Below, piece after piece: positions 53,874 through 63,620 of a stretch of DNA of 64,000 nucleotides; positions within the stretch are counted from its first letter, which is position 1; every line of letters starts with the position of its first letter. Made by a program: the position numbers and the translations under genes. Source of the stretch: Pseudopithomyces maydicus (lineage: Eukaryota; Ascomycota; Dothideomycetes; Pleosporales; Didymosphaeriaceae); the NCBI GenBank assembly GCA_026873275.1, contig JANTUC010000013.1, forward strand, positions 868,001-932,000, written 5' to 3'. The notes beneath the pieces were generated by a model that was not told the DNA's origin, did not search any database, and saw only the letters and a list, made by a program, of their open reading frames with translations.

Positions 53874-55189
53874 ATGACAGCTTCTACTTCTCGTCAATAC
53901 GAACTCATTCTCTACGGTGCAACAGGATATACTGGTGCTCTTACCGCGCAATACATCGCCAAAAACCTCCCATCGGACGTGCGGTGGGCGATCGCTGGAC
54001 GGTCGCAGTCTAAGCTCGAGACTCTCTCTTCCAGCCTGAGAGCCTTGAATCCAGACCGTCTCCCCCACTCCATCGAAACATTGCAGCATACGAAAGACGA
54101 ACTGAAGAGTCTTAGCAGTAAAACATGCGTTCTAATTACCACCGTGGGACCCTTCCATCGCTACGGAAGCCTCGTGATGGAAGCCTGCGCCAGCACTGGG
54201 ACGCACTACGTTGATTCCACAGGAGAGACACCATGGGTATACGAAGCAGTGCACAAGTACCATGCTCTCGCGAAGGAGAAAGGCGCAATTATGATCACGC
54301 AGTGTGCGATGGACTCTGCGCCTGCTGATCTCGCGGCTTATGCTCTAGTGCGATTTCTCCGCGAAAAGTGTGGTGCAGGCACGAAGGAAATCGTGCACTC
54401 GATTCAAGAGTGGAAAAATGGCATGAGTGGCGGTACCCTGCATAGCCTTCTCGGTGTTGCTGGGTCGTATCCTTTCTCCCATCTGAAGGAATCGATAAAG
54501 CCGCTGGCGTTGTGCGTTGACGGTGTAAAACCCACGGATAAGCCTTTGGCATTTGGAGTGAGCGGGACAAAGAAGATTGCAGATGTAGGCCTGTTGACGG
54601 ACAGTATAATTGGTATTGCGGATACAGGGCTGGTATATCGAAGCTGGAGTTTGATGGAGTACGGAGAGAGATTCGGATACTTCACTGGGATGAAGGCTGC
54701 TAACCGCGTGTCGGGATTCTTGTGGCATACTGGGTTGATGGCAAGTTTACCAATGCTTTTGGTATCGCCAGTACGGAAACTCATCACAAGTGTATTGCCT
54801 CCACCGGGTGAGGGGCCTTCCGATAAGTGAGTTGCCATTATCCTCTTCTCTTCTTGTCTCTGGCTTTCGCATTGCTGACTCGTATGTATAGAGCTAAAGC
54901 GAAAGACCGTACCTCATGGAGAACGCTTGCGTACAGCAGCGCTCCCATACCTCAAACAGCCGTCTGCGAGATGTCATTTTCCGGCGACATGTACTCATTG
55001 ACGGCTATGCTTCTAGCCGAGGCGGCCATGGTAATCGTACGCCCAGATGGGAAAAACTGGGCGCAGCATAGTGGAGGAGGTGTACTCACACCTGCCACGC
55101 TGGGTGAACAGTTTGTCGACAAGCTCAAGGTGGCTGGGCTCAAGATGAATGTTGCGCTTGCAGGAAATAACGGAGTTAATCATATATAG
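53874..55189 (+). CDS. Saccharopine-dehydrogenase-like (trans-acting enoyl reductase type) oxidoreductase
   Basis: Two exons, 53874-54826 and 54892-55189, encode 416 residues; the 65-bp intron has GTGAGT and TATAG ends. YELILYGATGYTGALTAQYI gives the Rossmann GxTGxTG at residues ~14-20. ITTVGPFHRYGS, THYVDSTGETPW and CAMDSAPADLAAY are the conserved blocks of the saccharopine-dehydrogenase-like family that includes mycobacterial trans-acting enoyl reductases. A hydrophobic segment around 285-310 may attach it to a membrane or lipid droplet. The true substrate is unknown; it is not the lysine-pathway enzyme itself. Confidence 0.82.
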
Positions 55190-55459
55190 GCCCTAAAAGC
55201 TGAATGGTTTGCGTTGCGCCTTCCACCTCGCTGGTCGTGGCTTCCTTTTTCTTTTAGGGCTTCCCATATAAACATTCCAGCCCACAACCTTACTCCTACC
55301 CACCTAAAATTTCTGGCTTACACCACAATACCTCCCAATGTTTACGAGGATTTGGGCGTCCCTGACCTTTCTGATCGTTGGACTTGTTGCTTTGCCAAAC
55401 CCTGTGCAGCTCGACGAGCTTCACGGCGACGCTTATCACAACGGTAGTCTTGGACGTCG

Positions 55460-56566
55460 ATGGCAAGTACTTGGACGCAAAACATAAACAAATCCAAGCT
55501 CATGTACTCAATCTATAGGAACTATCCGATACCGGATGCACCTTCTGATGCGGAGTGGTGCGACGCGATTGCCAAGGGCAAGTCTCTCTTCAACGCATTC
55601 TTCATGTCGCCTCAGGAAGCCGGACAATTGTACACGCCCCAACGACCCTCAGCAACAACCAAGTGGGAGCTCAAGGATGCATTGGATTGGGGCTGGAAAA
55701 TCGGCTACGAACTCCCGCCTCGAAATCGTAATTTAGGGGCCCCAGGACTCCCACAAAGCGCCTACGGCATTGCTCGCGCACTCAACTTGCTCGGAAAATC
55801 AGCCAAAGACCGACAAGATGGAGGGAGCATGCAGATGGTTGATGTCATCCACTTTAATCCCTATGATCGCCGTCCTATTGTTGAACAAACTTACAGGTTC
55901 GGAGGCGATCGTGCGCCTGCCGGTGCCAGAGAACTACGGTACACAGGCTCTGTCCACACGTTCGGATACAACACCAGGGAAGGTGTGATCGTAAACTTGA
56001 AAGTCAAGAGTGCTTTACATGCTGCTCGAGAACAAAATCCCCCGGTGTCTGATGCTGACCTCCCACTGCTGAGGTCCCTCTCTGAAATTCAGTGGGTTAT
56101 ATGGGAAGACTCCGCCAAGCATGAAGGAGGGATTGACTCCCTTGAATGGTACTTTATATCAAGTATCATGAACGAAGAAACACGCAAACTTATCCGCGGT
56201 GCCTTGATTCTTGCCGGAGGAAATGTGGAGCGGCCAATGGAACCATGGCCTGGTGTATGGATTGCTGGTACTACCTTTTCTGGTCTGGCTCTCTTGGGGA
56301 GCCCCCTTGGAAAGGTACTCGGCTATTTTCTCACAGAGCACAAACCATCTTTGGGTGGAAATAAATGGGTGGATGGTGTTGTTATCTTTCACGGGGACAC
56401 GCCACACCGGGCTCCTTGTCTTGCGTTTCATATTGCGAATGCCGCACCACGACCTATACTTGCAGGAGAGCCGGATCCAAGCAGCAACAACATGCCTCAC
56501 TATCCATCAGAGGCAGATGTAATACCGGATATCCCGGATCCGCGGCATCGAGATTGGTTTTACTAG
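55460..56566 (+). CDS. Unknown fungal protein, 5' end uncertain
   Basis: The open frame is 368 residues from an ATG at 55460, but its first ~20 residues may be intronic. A 52-bp GT..AG pair (55467-55518) would join an upstream frame ending TTVVLDVDGK to NYPIPDAPSDAEW of this frame. A signal-peptide-like start (MFTRIWASLTFLIVGLVAL, ATG at 55338) lies 5' in a third frame. The body is well conserved-looking: LKDALDWGWKIGYELPP, IQWVIWEDSAKHEGG, KWVDGVVIFHGDTPH. Near the C-terminus is a hydrophobic, Gly/Leu-rich segment (about 265-290). I recognise no family and propose no function. Confidence 0.6.
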   Translation: MASTWTQNINKSKLMYSIYRNYPIPDAPSDAEWCDAIAKGKSLFNAFFMSPQEAGQLYTPQRPSATTKWELKDALDWGWKIGYELPPRNRNLGAPGLPQSAYGIARALNLLGKSAKDRQDGGSMQMVDVIHFNPYDRRPIVEQTYRFGGDRAPAGARELRYTGSVHTFGYNTREGVIVNLKVKSALHAAREQNPPVSDADLPLLRSLSEIQWVIWEDSAKHEGGIDSLEWYFISSIMNEETRKLIRGALILAGGNVERPMEPWPGVWIAGTTFSGLALLGSPLGKVLGYFLTEHKPSLGGNKWVDGVVIFHGDTPHRAPCLAFHIANAAPRPILAGEPDPSSNNMPHYPSEADVIPDIPDPRHRDWFY

Positions 56567-57856
56567 ACGCACGACACATCTTCGGGGTTTAAAAGATCGG
56601 AGACAGGAGGTAATGGAGCGACGTTGAAAAAAGGTTGTTAGATTCTGAGTATCAGACGGTCGATCTTTGTGGTGAAGTTGTTATTAGGTCAGAAGGTCTA
56701 GCTAAATGGCCTGCTTCGTGCGCCACGTGAATCGAGCGACAGGAATTCATAGAGCTTAGTGGATCAACAACGGCTTGCTAGAGCTTACTTGAATTCGAAT
56801 TCCAAAATCGTGCAAGCGATGAATTTAGACACTCAGCTGAAGTGTTCTGCACAAAGCTCCCCGTATCAGCTCTACTTTGAATGAGTCATATCGTATCATT
56901 GTTGGTCACTTTGAGCAATCTTCCAATTGGTAGCACCTGATACAACATATAACAAAGCTTGAAATGACCGGGTCTGTACGAACATTTTCGAGAAAAATGT
57001 TCCCTGTGGTTATTTTCTTATTTCATTTCTACTTCGCATCGTTTGCTCATTATTTACCTTCATATTTTGCTATAACTTTGAATGCCAGTGTGTGCACATA
57101 CAATGGCGTTCTTCAATAGATAACCACAAAACGTCAGGTAATCCCTGTACGTGCACTAGGGCGTAAGTTGTATTTATACAGTTGTGAAATCCTTCACCTT
57201 GATGATACCGAATTTCACTCGCCGTTCCTAGTTTATGATGAGGAATTGTCTTTGCCATGCTTTCGCGGCTTCTGATGGATTTTCATACTCTGCTAGCACC
57301 TGATCCAAAAGGTGATTTATTGATTGCTAATGTATCTTACAAGGTGCAAATGCATTGTCGGATGTCCGAAAGTAGCTAGCATCCTAGTTGGTCAACTGCA
57401 CGAGAAGTCCTCCGTCACCACCTCGTCGAATCCACCTCTGATGGAATTAATTAAAGTCACATATTGCAAAACACCTATCCATACGGTCAGAATATTGTAA
57501 AAGCGAGGAACGGAGTTCGTCGTGCAGGACCTGAGTCCGCTAAGAGAGATATGCTTACTTTGCGAAGCCTGAGTATAAGCATCGAGGCCGGAGTTGTTCT
57601 TTGAACACGAGAAGTAGCTAAGAAAGGAACAAGATGTATGCTGCGCGTTCAGTCATCGCTTCCTTCGTATATGTTGCTGCAGTAATCAATATATTACGTC
57701 CTTGTTGTGGTGAAACATCCTAACCCCAATGATTTTCCGCAGGACACCTGGTATGCAAAACTAAATATAAGGACCTTTCGCTACGCCTGAACCTTCTCAA
57801 ACCACCCAAAACTTCCTCAAACATTCGTCACTTTGCATCCAATAGACATTTTCATC
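56567..57856. other. 1.3-kb AT-rich gene-free region
   Basis: Nothing supportable is seen except a TATA-like element near its end. It separates the unknown gene from the small secreted protein. Confidence 0.5.
57765..57770 (+). promoter_or_regulatory. TATA-like box
   Basis: ATATAA about 90 bp upstream of the ATG at 57857, followed by a CT/CA-rich leader, as in strongly induced fungal secreted-protein genes. Confidence 0.45.
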
Positions 57857-58159
57857 ATGCGATCCATCGCCACCATTCTTGCATCCGCGGTCGTTGTGGT
57901 CCAAGCGCAAACTTTTATCCCGCCTCCTTGCTGCAAGCCCCCCATCACAGGATCCGTGACAAGACCAGCGGCAACTTTCACTTTTACGCCTTCCATTGCG
58001 AGTCCGCCTCCTCAAACGCCAGGCGGAAAACCACCTGGAACGGTGTCCGAGTCTGCGCATACGTATACGGGGAGTGTTCCGACAGCCATTCCGCCTGTCC
58101 AAAATCACGCCACCAAGCCTCCACCCTCCCTACCGCTTCCGGACCCAGTACTTTTGTGA
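57857..58159 (+). CDS. Small proline-rich secreted protein
   Basis: 100 residues, ATG at 57857. It starts with a signal peptide (MRSIATILASAVVVVQA). The mature part of ~83 residues is rich in Pro, Thr and Ser and has a single adjacent cysteine pair in PPPCCKPP. No domain is recognised. Possible roles are cell-wall coating or host interaction; neither is shown by the sequence. The 3' end is uncertain because another frame stays open past it and an unseen intron could extend the protein. Confidence 0.55.
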   Translation: MRSIATILASAVVVVQAQTFIPPPCCKPPITGSVTRPAATFTFTPSIASPPPQTPGGKPPGTVSESAHTYTGSVPTAIPPVQNHATKPPPSLPLPDPVLL

Positions 58160-58439
58160 CACTCACGTGGACGGCACGTTTGCCTTCTTCAATACTAGGA
58201 AAATAAGCCTCGTTTTCTTGGGATGGAATCATACATACACATGTGGAGAATTATGAGTGGGAAGCCGTACTGTTACGAGGAAAGATGACAACTTTGTTAC
58301 AATAATTTTTATCTGGTCAGCTACTCTGGTGCTTCTTTTTTGAAAAACCCAAAAAATATAAGTGGGACATACTGAATGGAACGGGTTTAGCTTTGAATTG
58401 GAAAAAAATAGAATATCTGTTGATACGTTCTCGCTGCAC

Positions 58440-60002
58440 CTACTGGGAATCGGTGATTTTTTTGAAAAGTTTTCTGCTGTGAGTACGTGCTACCGAGGAA
58501 ATAAACTCCCGAAACTCTCCCACGGTTGGATGTTCGTAGAAATCTAGGATGTAGACTTCCAACCCTAGATCTGAGTTAATCCTGAATCTAATCTCTGCGA
58601 GGATCATAGAATCAACTCCCAGGTCACTGAAAGCCGTCTTATCATCTAGAGGGTCATAGGTTGATGAGCCAAAACAGGTAGCATTGGCGATGATATTAAC
58701 AACAGCAGTACTGAGATGCTCAGGCTGGACAGATGACGTGCGTGAAGCTTCATCACTATTTCTGATGTCGTAGTTAACTCCGCGTATAAAGATACTGGTA
58801 GGACATCCTCCTTCGTTATTGAAAATCCACCTATTTGGTCGCTCACACATGTAGATGACGCGGCCTCCAAGATCGGTGTCCAAGTAAGTGAGGCTAAGGC
58901 TGAGCTGTTGGTGACTTCCATTCTCATTTTTGACAAAACAGTGTATCTTGGCGTATACCTTTCCCTTGCGACCATCGTGCTCTTTGATATCTTCTGTATA
59001 GAGTGGTATCGTGATTCGCAGTCCAACATTCGTCATATAGAAGGCAGAGCGAACATTTACTGAGGCCGATCCCAATGTGGTAGCACGTCCTAAGCGTACT
59101 ACGTCATCAGAATTTCGAAAACAATCTGGCGTGTCTGCTAGCAAACGATAGGATGTTAGATCCGAATGATACCAGGCAAATATACTCTGATCCGTCGTAG
59201 TTTTGCAAATTTCCTGTTGCAATCTTGCAAATGCCTTTTCGAGACCCTCCCCGTAGATAATTGGCATGTTGATATCGAAGAGACCCATGAGACTATATGC
59301 GCGGTCCTCGGGGCGGGTCGTTGTTCTATGGGAAGCCCAATACATGCGCTGCGATATACACGCTTGATCGAGTCTTTTTTCTTTTGTAAGAACGTCGGTA
59401 GGAATACCCGTAATCTCGGATACATCGTATGTAAGATCCATGAAGAGCGATAGGGTCGAATACTGATTCGTGGCCAAATACTGACTCGTGGCCATATCGT
59501 GATGAATAGGACCCATCATGAGCTCGTAGTAATCCCCCATGTATCCAAGGTCACTCCAATCTCGTGCAATAAAAATGATATTTCGGGAAGCAAGTAGCTC
59601 TTGTAAAGTCCATCCCCGGGTGAACCATCTGCTCTTTCTCAACATTTGCATGGCTTCTTTGTTGTTGAAAACGTCGGAAAGGTAGACATAGCAAGCACCA
59701 GAAGACTTGTACCATTGGAACATAGAGTTCAATGCTTCCGAAAGCTCCGCACTACTTCGTTTATCGATGCAGCAAGAGTCCACCCACACCCAAGCATACC
59801 TGCTTTCCTTTGCCCGCGCGCAGCATCCTTCAATCTTCGAGAAGCCCTTCTTTTGTCTAGCATGTTTTCGATATTTTGGTTTCTTCATCTCCACGAAAGA
59901 TATCTCTTCGGGACCCCATGTATGTGATAGGATTGCATAGGGCGGGATCTCACTGCCGATAAATTCTTGCAACTCAAGAGTATCAGTACTAAGAAGCCAC
60001 AT
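58440..60002 (-). CDS. HET-domain protein with C-terminal acyl-carrier-like domain
   Basis: Single uninterrupted frame of 520 residues, ATG at 60002. The HET domain (about 20-165) shows PPYAILSHTWGPEEISF, YAWVWVDSCCIDK and RWFTRGWTLQELLA. The usual follow-on TRPEDRAYSLMGLFDINMP and YGEGLEKAFARLQQEI is also present. HET proteins trigger cell death on contact with incompatible fungal partners. The last ~90 residues are different: an amphipathic helix, then DKTAFSDLGVDSMILAEIR and a loop-helix ending EHPTVGEFREFI. This matches phosphopantetheine carrier (ACP/PCP) domains of polyketide synthases, with the attachment Ser at ~465 (codon 58608-58610) intact. No enzymatic PKS domain is present. The fusion is unusual; its role is unknown. 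Confidence 0.85.
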   Translation of the reverse strand: MWLLSTDTLELQEFIGSEIPPYAILSHTWGPEEISFVEMKKPKYRKHARQKKGFSKIEGCCARAKESRYAWVWVDSCCIDKRSSAELSEALNSMFQWYKSSGACYVYLSDVFNNKEAMQMLRKSRWFTRGWTLQELLASRNIIFIARDWSDLGYMGDYYELMMGPIHHDMATSQYLATNQYSTLSLFMDLTYDVSEITGIPTDVLTKEKRLDQACISQRMYWASHRTTTRPEDRAYSLMGLFDINMPIIYGEGLEKAFARLQQEICKTTTDQSIFAWYHSDLTSYRLLADTPDCFRNSDDVVRLGRATTLGSASVNVRSAFYMTNVGLRITIPLYTEDIKEHDGRKGKVYAKIHCFVKNENGSHQQLSLSLTYLDTDLGGRVIYMCERPNRWIFNNEGGCPTSIFIRGVNYDIRNSDEASRTSSVQPEHLSTAVVNIIANATCFGSSTYDPLDDKTAFSDLGVDSMILAEIRFRINSDLGLEVYILDFYEHPTVGEFREFISSVARTHSRKLFKKITDSQ

Positions 60003-60818
60003 TTCGTGAACTTAATACAACAAAGTGGGCTAAAAGAGTAATGTGATTATGCTGGCTCAACAGTATCGTGCGATCGTAGAGACGATCGATCGTGTCGTGA
60101 GAGATGTGTATTCGTGGCAGATATGCAGATATGCAGAACCCAGCCACCCCCACCTCCATCGACCGGTGAGTGTTCTTCGTTGCCTAAGCCAAGCCAAGTC
60201 CTTAATAATCAATGATGGCGCATCGCAGACCAAGAGCTATATCCAGAGCATCAGTATATACGTTGAAGTTAACATGTATTAATTCATAGCCGGTTGCAAA
60301 TGCTTCGAGCTAAGAATTTGTTTGAAGGGGAACCTGGGCTGATCGAGATGACCTGTTCTGAAAGGAGTCTCCGAGTTGGTAGCTGCATGTTTCCCATCGT
60401 ACTTATTGTTACAAATAATTAATTCAGTATGCCTACCATTTACAGGCTAGCTGCGTACATATTTAGGTAGTGCGATCGCATAGAATATATGGAACAAGTC
60501 TGCCAATGCTCATTTTGTTCACTCAAAGGGCTTCTACATTATGCGATAAAATTGCTAGAAGAAGACATTTCGATCAATAAAGTCAGACCATACGGTGACG
60601 GAGACGGTGGCACGTTATACCTAGGCAGGGGTGACAGAGCTCCGATAGTGAACCCCACAAAAAGCGGAGACGTCCGTTTAGTCCCACCGACCCTAGCCAC
60701 ACTCAACCCAGCATGTAGAATAATTGAACCACCATCCTCTGACATTAGGCGAGAAATTTCAAAGTACTTTAGGAATTATTGATTTACATTTGAATTTGGC
60801 CTAGTTGCCCTGGACAGG
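60003..60818. other. Intergenic between HET-ACP and kinase genes
   Basis: 816 bp, AT-rich. A 98-codon frame at 60489-60782 lacks motifs and I do not support it. Contains both promoters of the divergent genes. Confidence 0.5.
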
Positions 60819-61590
60819 ATGGCGAAAGACGTCATTGCAGAAACTCTGAATACGACGATTCTCAATCTAGCTACACGCATCGAAGCACTCCTTGCCCGAC
60901 AACAGTCCTCTGATTCGTCTACCAGGCTCCTCATTGCGCTCGCAGGTGTGCCCGGCTCCGGCAAATCTACGGTTTCACAAGCACTGTTATCAGAGCTTGC
61001 TGCAAAAGGCTTAAAAGATGTCGTGGTAGTACCAATGGTGTGTTGTTTGTCTACAAGAAAAAAAGTCCGGTACAGATTAAACTGACATTGTAAAGGATGG
61101 CTTCCACTACACAAAAAAAGTTTTAAGCACATTCGAGGACCCGGATAATGCGTTCAAGAGACGTGGTGCTCCTTTCACATTCGATTCCACTGCCTTTTTA
61201 GCATTGGTCAAAGAAATAAAAGAGATGCCTCTTACGGGGTCTGCAGAGACGGAGCGAATTCTCTATGCACCAAGCTTCGATCATGCGATACAGGATCCGG
61301 TAAAGAAAGGCATCCCCGTATCATCACGGAACCGCATCGTTATTATTGAGGGCAACTACACGCTTTTGGACCAGGATCCATGGAGAGAAGTAGCGGCATT
61401 ATGCGAGGAAAAATGGTTCGTCGATACACCCAGAGACGTGGTTCTAGATCGTTTGGTACAGCGCCATCTTGCAGCTGGAATCGAAACAGATATCAATAAG
61501 TCTGTGGAGCGAGTCAAGGCGAACGACTTGGTGAACGGCGACTTGATCAGAAGCTTATTGATAACGCCGGATGTTATTGTTGAGAATTGA
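60819..61590 (+). CDS. P-loop kinase of the uridine kinase/YFH7-like group
   Basis: Two exons, 60819-61037 and 61096-61590, give 237 residues; the 58-bp intron is in phase. LLIALAGVPGSGKSTVSQAL is the Walker A loop (residues ~40-50). VVVPMDGFHYTKK, formed across the splice, is the substrate-binding DGFH of uridine-kinase/pantothenate-kinase-type enzymes. RRGAPFTFD and VIIEGNYTLLDQDPW follow as in Yfh7-like fungal kinases. It should phosphorylate a nucleoside or similar small metabolite with ATP in the cytosol; the substrate is not settled by sequence. The length matches the family. Confidence 0.85.
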
Positions 61591-61844
61591 ATAAGGAGTT
61601 AGTTTACTTCGGATTGAGGAAATCCTGAGTACATGGTAAAGATGGATGGAGTAGATGCAATGAAAATCAAATCTCATCCTATCCAGTTTATTTACATGAC
61701 TGGATTCATATGCTAGATTTTAAGAGTTCATAGTGAATACAACAAGGCCGATTAGATCTTGCAAAAACGAAACCTCTTTCAAGATAAGAGGGTATCAGAG
61801 TATCGAAACGTGTTATCATTCGGTACCGTCTAGCTCGTAAACAT

Positions 61845-63005
61845 CTATTGCACTCCTTCGATCACAACCTTGAAGACACCTTCTTTTGCAGCCTTAACCA
61901 GCTCAAACGCTTGCTCAGCCTCCTCAAATTTGAATCGATTTGTAATCAAAGACTTCACATCGACCATGCCTGAAGCCACCAAGTGCACAGCATTAGGATA
62001 ACAGCCCACTGAATATCGGATTGAGCCCTTGATAGTCAACGCGCGGATGCATGCTGTCGTAATTGGAAAGACGACATTCTGTTTTAACATCTAGTCAGTG
62101 AATATGTCCATAGAATTCCAACTTTATGGGTGTCTTACTTCTTTTCCCATACCAGCCTGCACATATGTGCCCCCCTTGATAGCCACATTGATACCGGCCT
62201 GGATGCACGGCTCCGCACCTGTACATTCCAACACCACATCGGCGCCCTCGCCTAAGCCAAACTCTTCCTTGATCATCTTAGCAATCTTTTCTGAATGCGC
62301 AACTGGATCAACGCCATCCTCCGCCCTAGGGGGCAGAAAAGTTCCGTCAGCAGCATATTTCTTTGCAAAATCTAGCCGCGACTGTGATATGTCCACAGCA
62401 ATGACCTTCTTTGCACCAGATGCCTTGGCCACAGCTTGTGATAGAACACCGATCGGTCCAGCGCCGAACACTACAACGGTCTGATTCGCCCGTACATCGG
62501 CCACTTTGCAGATCTGAACAGCTACCGAGACAGGTTCAACCATGGCTGCTTCTTCCATATCCATGCTATCAGGGATCTTGTAGCAGTAGTCGCTCGCCAC
62601 GGTATAGTATTTTGCCAATGTTCCATCCCATGGTGGTGTCGCGGCAAAGATGGTATCATTGCAAAGATTGTAGCTTCCTGCACGGCAGTAGTCGCATCGT
62701 CGACAGGGGACACCAGGTTCGATAGCCACGCGGTCCCCGACTTTCAGGTTTGTGACTTTGGAACCGACTTCCACTACGGTACCGGAGCTCTCATGACCCA
62801 GAACTATGGGGCTCTCGAGGACAAAATCGCCGATGCGACCACGTTGCCAGTAGTGTACATCACTACCGCAGATTCCGGTTTGGGCGACGTGAACGCGGAC
62901 CTCAAACTCGTCGCGGAGCTTTGGAACTGGTCGATCTTCGAAGGCAACATCTTTTACTGCGCGGAGAACAAAAGATCGGTTTGTTTCGGTGGTTGTTGAA
63001 GACAT
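61845..63005 (-). CDS. Xylitol dehydrogenase (D-xylulose reductase)
   Basis: Two exons, 62139-63005 and 61845-62078, give 366 residues; the 60-bp intron is in phase. The catalytic zinc site is seen in TGICGSDVHYW and LGHESSGTV, and the structural zinc in CRRCDYCRAGSYNLC. NAD binding is shown by VVFGAGPIGVLS. FAATPPWDGTLAKYY and YVQAGMGKE are closer to xylitol dehydrogenase than to L-arabinitol dehydrogenase or sorbitol dehydrogenase, though these are hard to separate. It oxidises xylitol to D-xylulose with NAD+, the step feeding fungal pentose catabolism into the pentose phosphate pathway. It is divergent from the SDR gene with a CreA-like cluster between. Confidence 0.87.
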
Positions 63006-63620
63006 TATGAAAGATAGTCTCGATTCTGGGTTTGGTGATAAATTCCGAAAATGGGATTGACAAACGCGTGAGAAGAGGTGTCTTCAAAGAATTGCAGATT
63101 AAATTTGGAGCCCTGGATGAATATTTTGGTAGCTCATAAGCAGATATCGCGTTTCTGCACGCATGCTACCCTCGCTTCGAGGCGCTCTGTTGCGCTTGAG
63201 CTAAGGGTCAACGGCACCCGTCGACCCCTCCGCTAGTCGCGGGGGTGGAGCCCCACCGTGGAGTCGAGCACCGTGAGCGTCCATGTGATGGACAGCTTGT
63301 TACCTAGGATGCCGTCAGAGAGCTCTAGCTCCTGCAGGATCTCACCCTTCCGGTACTAGGCTGTGTAGTATCCGATGGGGTGTGGAGTGACTTACTAGGA
63401 ATAATGGGAAATGAAGGTGCACCCACTCCGACGCCTCCCCACGTCGCGCCCACGAGACAGATCGGCATCAGTAAGAAAGAAATTGAAATGTAGAGAGCTA
63501 ATGTCCTCCTTTTACCATAATCATCGATCTTTCTGCTGTGTTGCTCTTCTCTCTTTTTCGTAACAACTGAATACCCTCTGTTTCATACCAAGCCTACCTT
63601 CCATATTACAATATTACAAC
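63006..63620. promoter_or_regulatory. Bidirectional promoter of xylitol dehydrogenase and SDR genes
   Basis: 615 bp between divergent start codons. The centre is unusually GC-rich (about 63170-63300) and contains four CreA-like hexamers, listed separately. CT-rich leaders flank both ATGs. Confidence 0.6.
63228..63263. promoter_or_regulatory. Cluster of four CreA-like sites (SYGGRG)
   Basis: GCGGAG (minus, 63228-63233), GTGGAG (63245-63250), GTGGGG (minus, 63251-63256) and GTGGAG (63258-63263) all match the carbon-catabolite repressor consensus SYGGRG. Close pairs are the arrangement CreA normally needs. Confidence 0.5.

Noticed and set aside
55467..55498. 32-bp GT..AG pair joining the signal-peptide frame to the 55.5-kb gene
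   Set aside because: Too short for an intron here; the 52-bp alternative ending at 55518 fits the usual length, although its upstream start is still unclear.
60489..60782. 98-codon frame between the HET and kinase genes
   Set aside because: No motif, signal peptide or convincing codon pattern; lies in AT-rich intergenic DNA.
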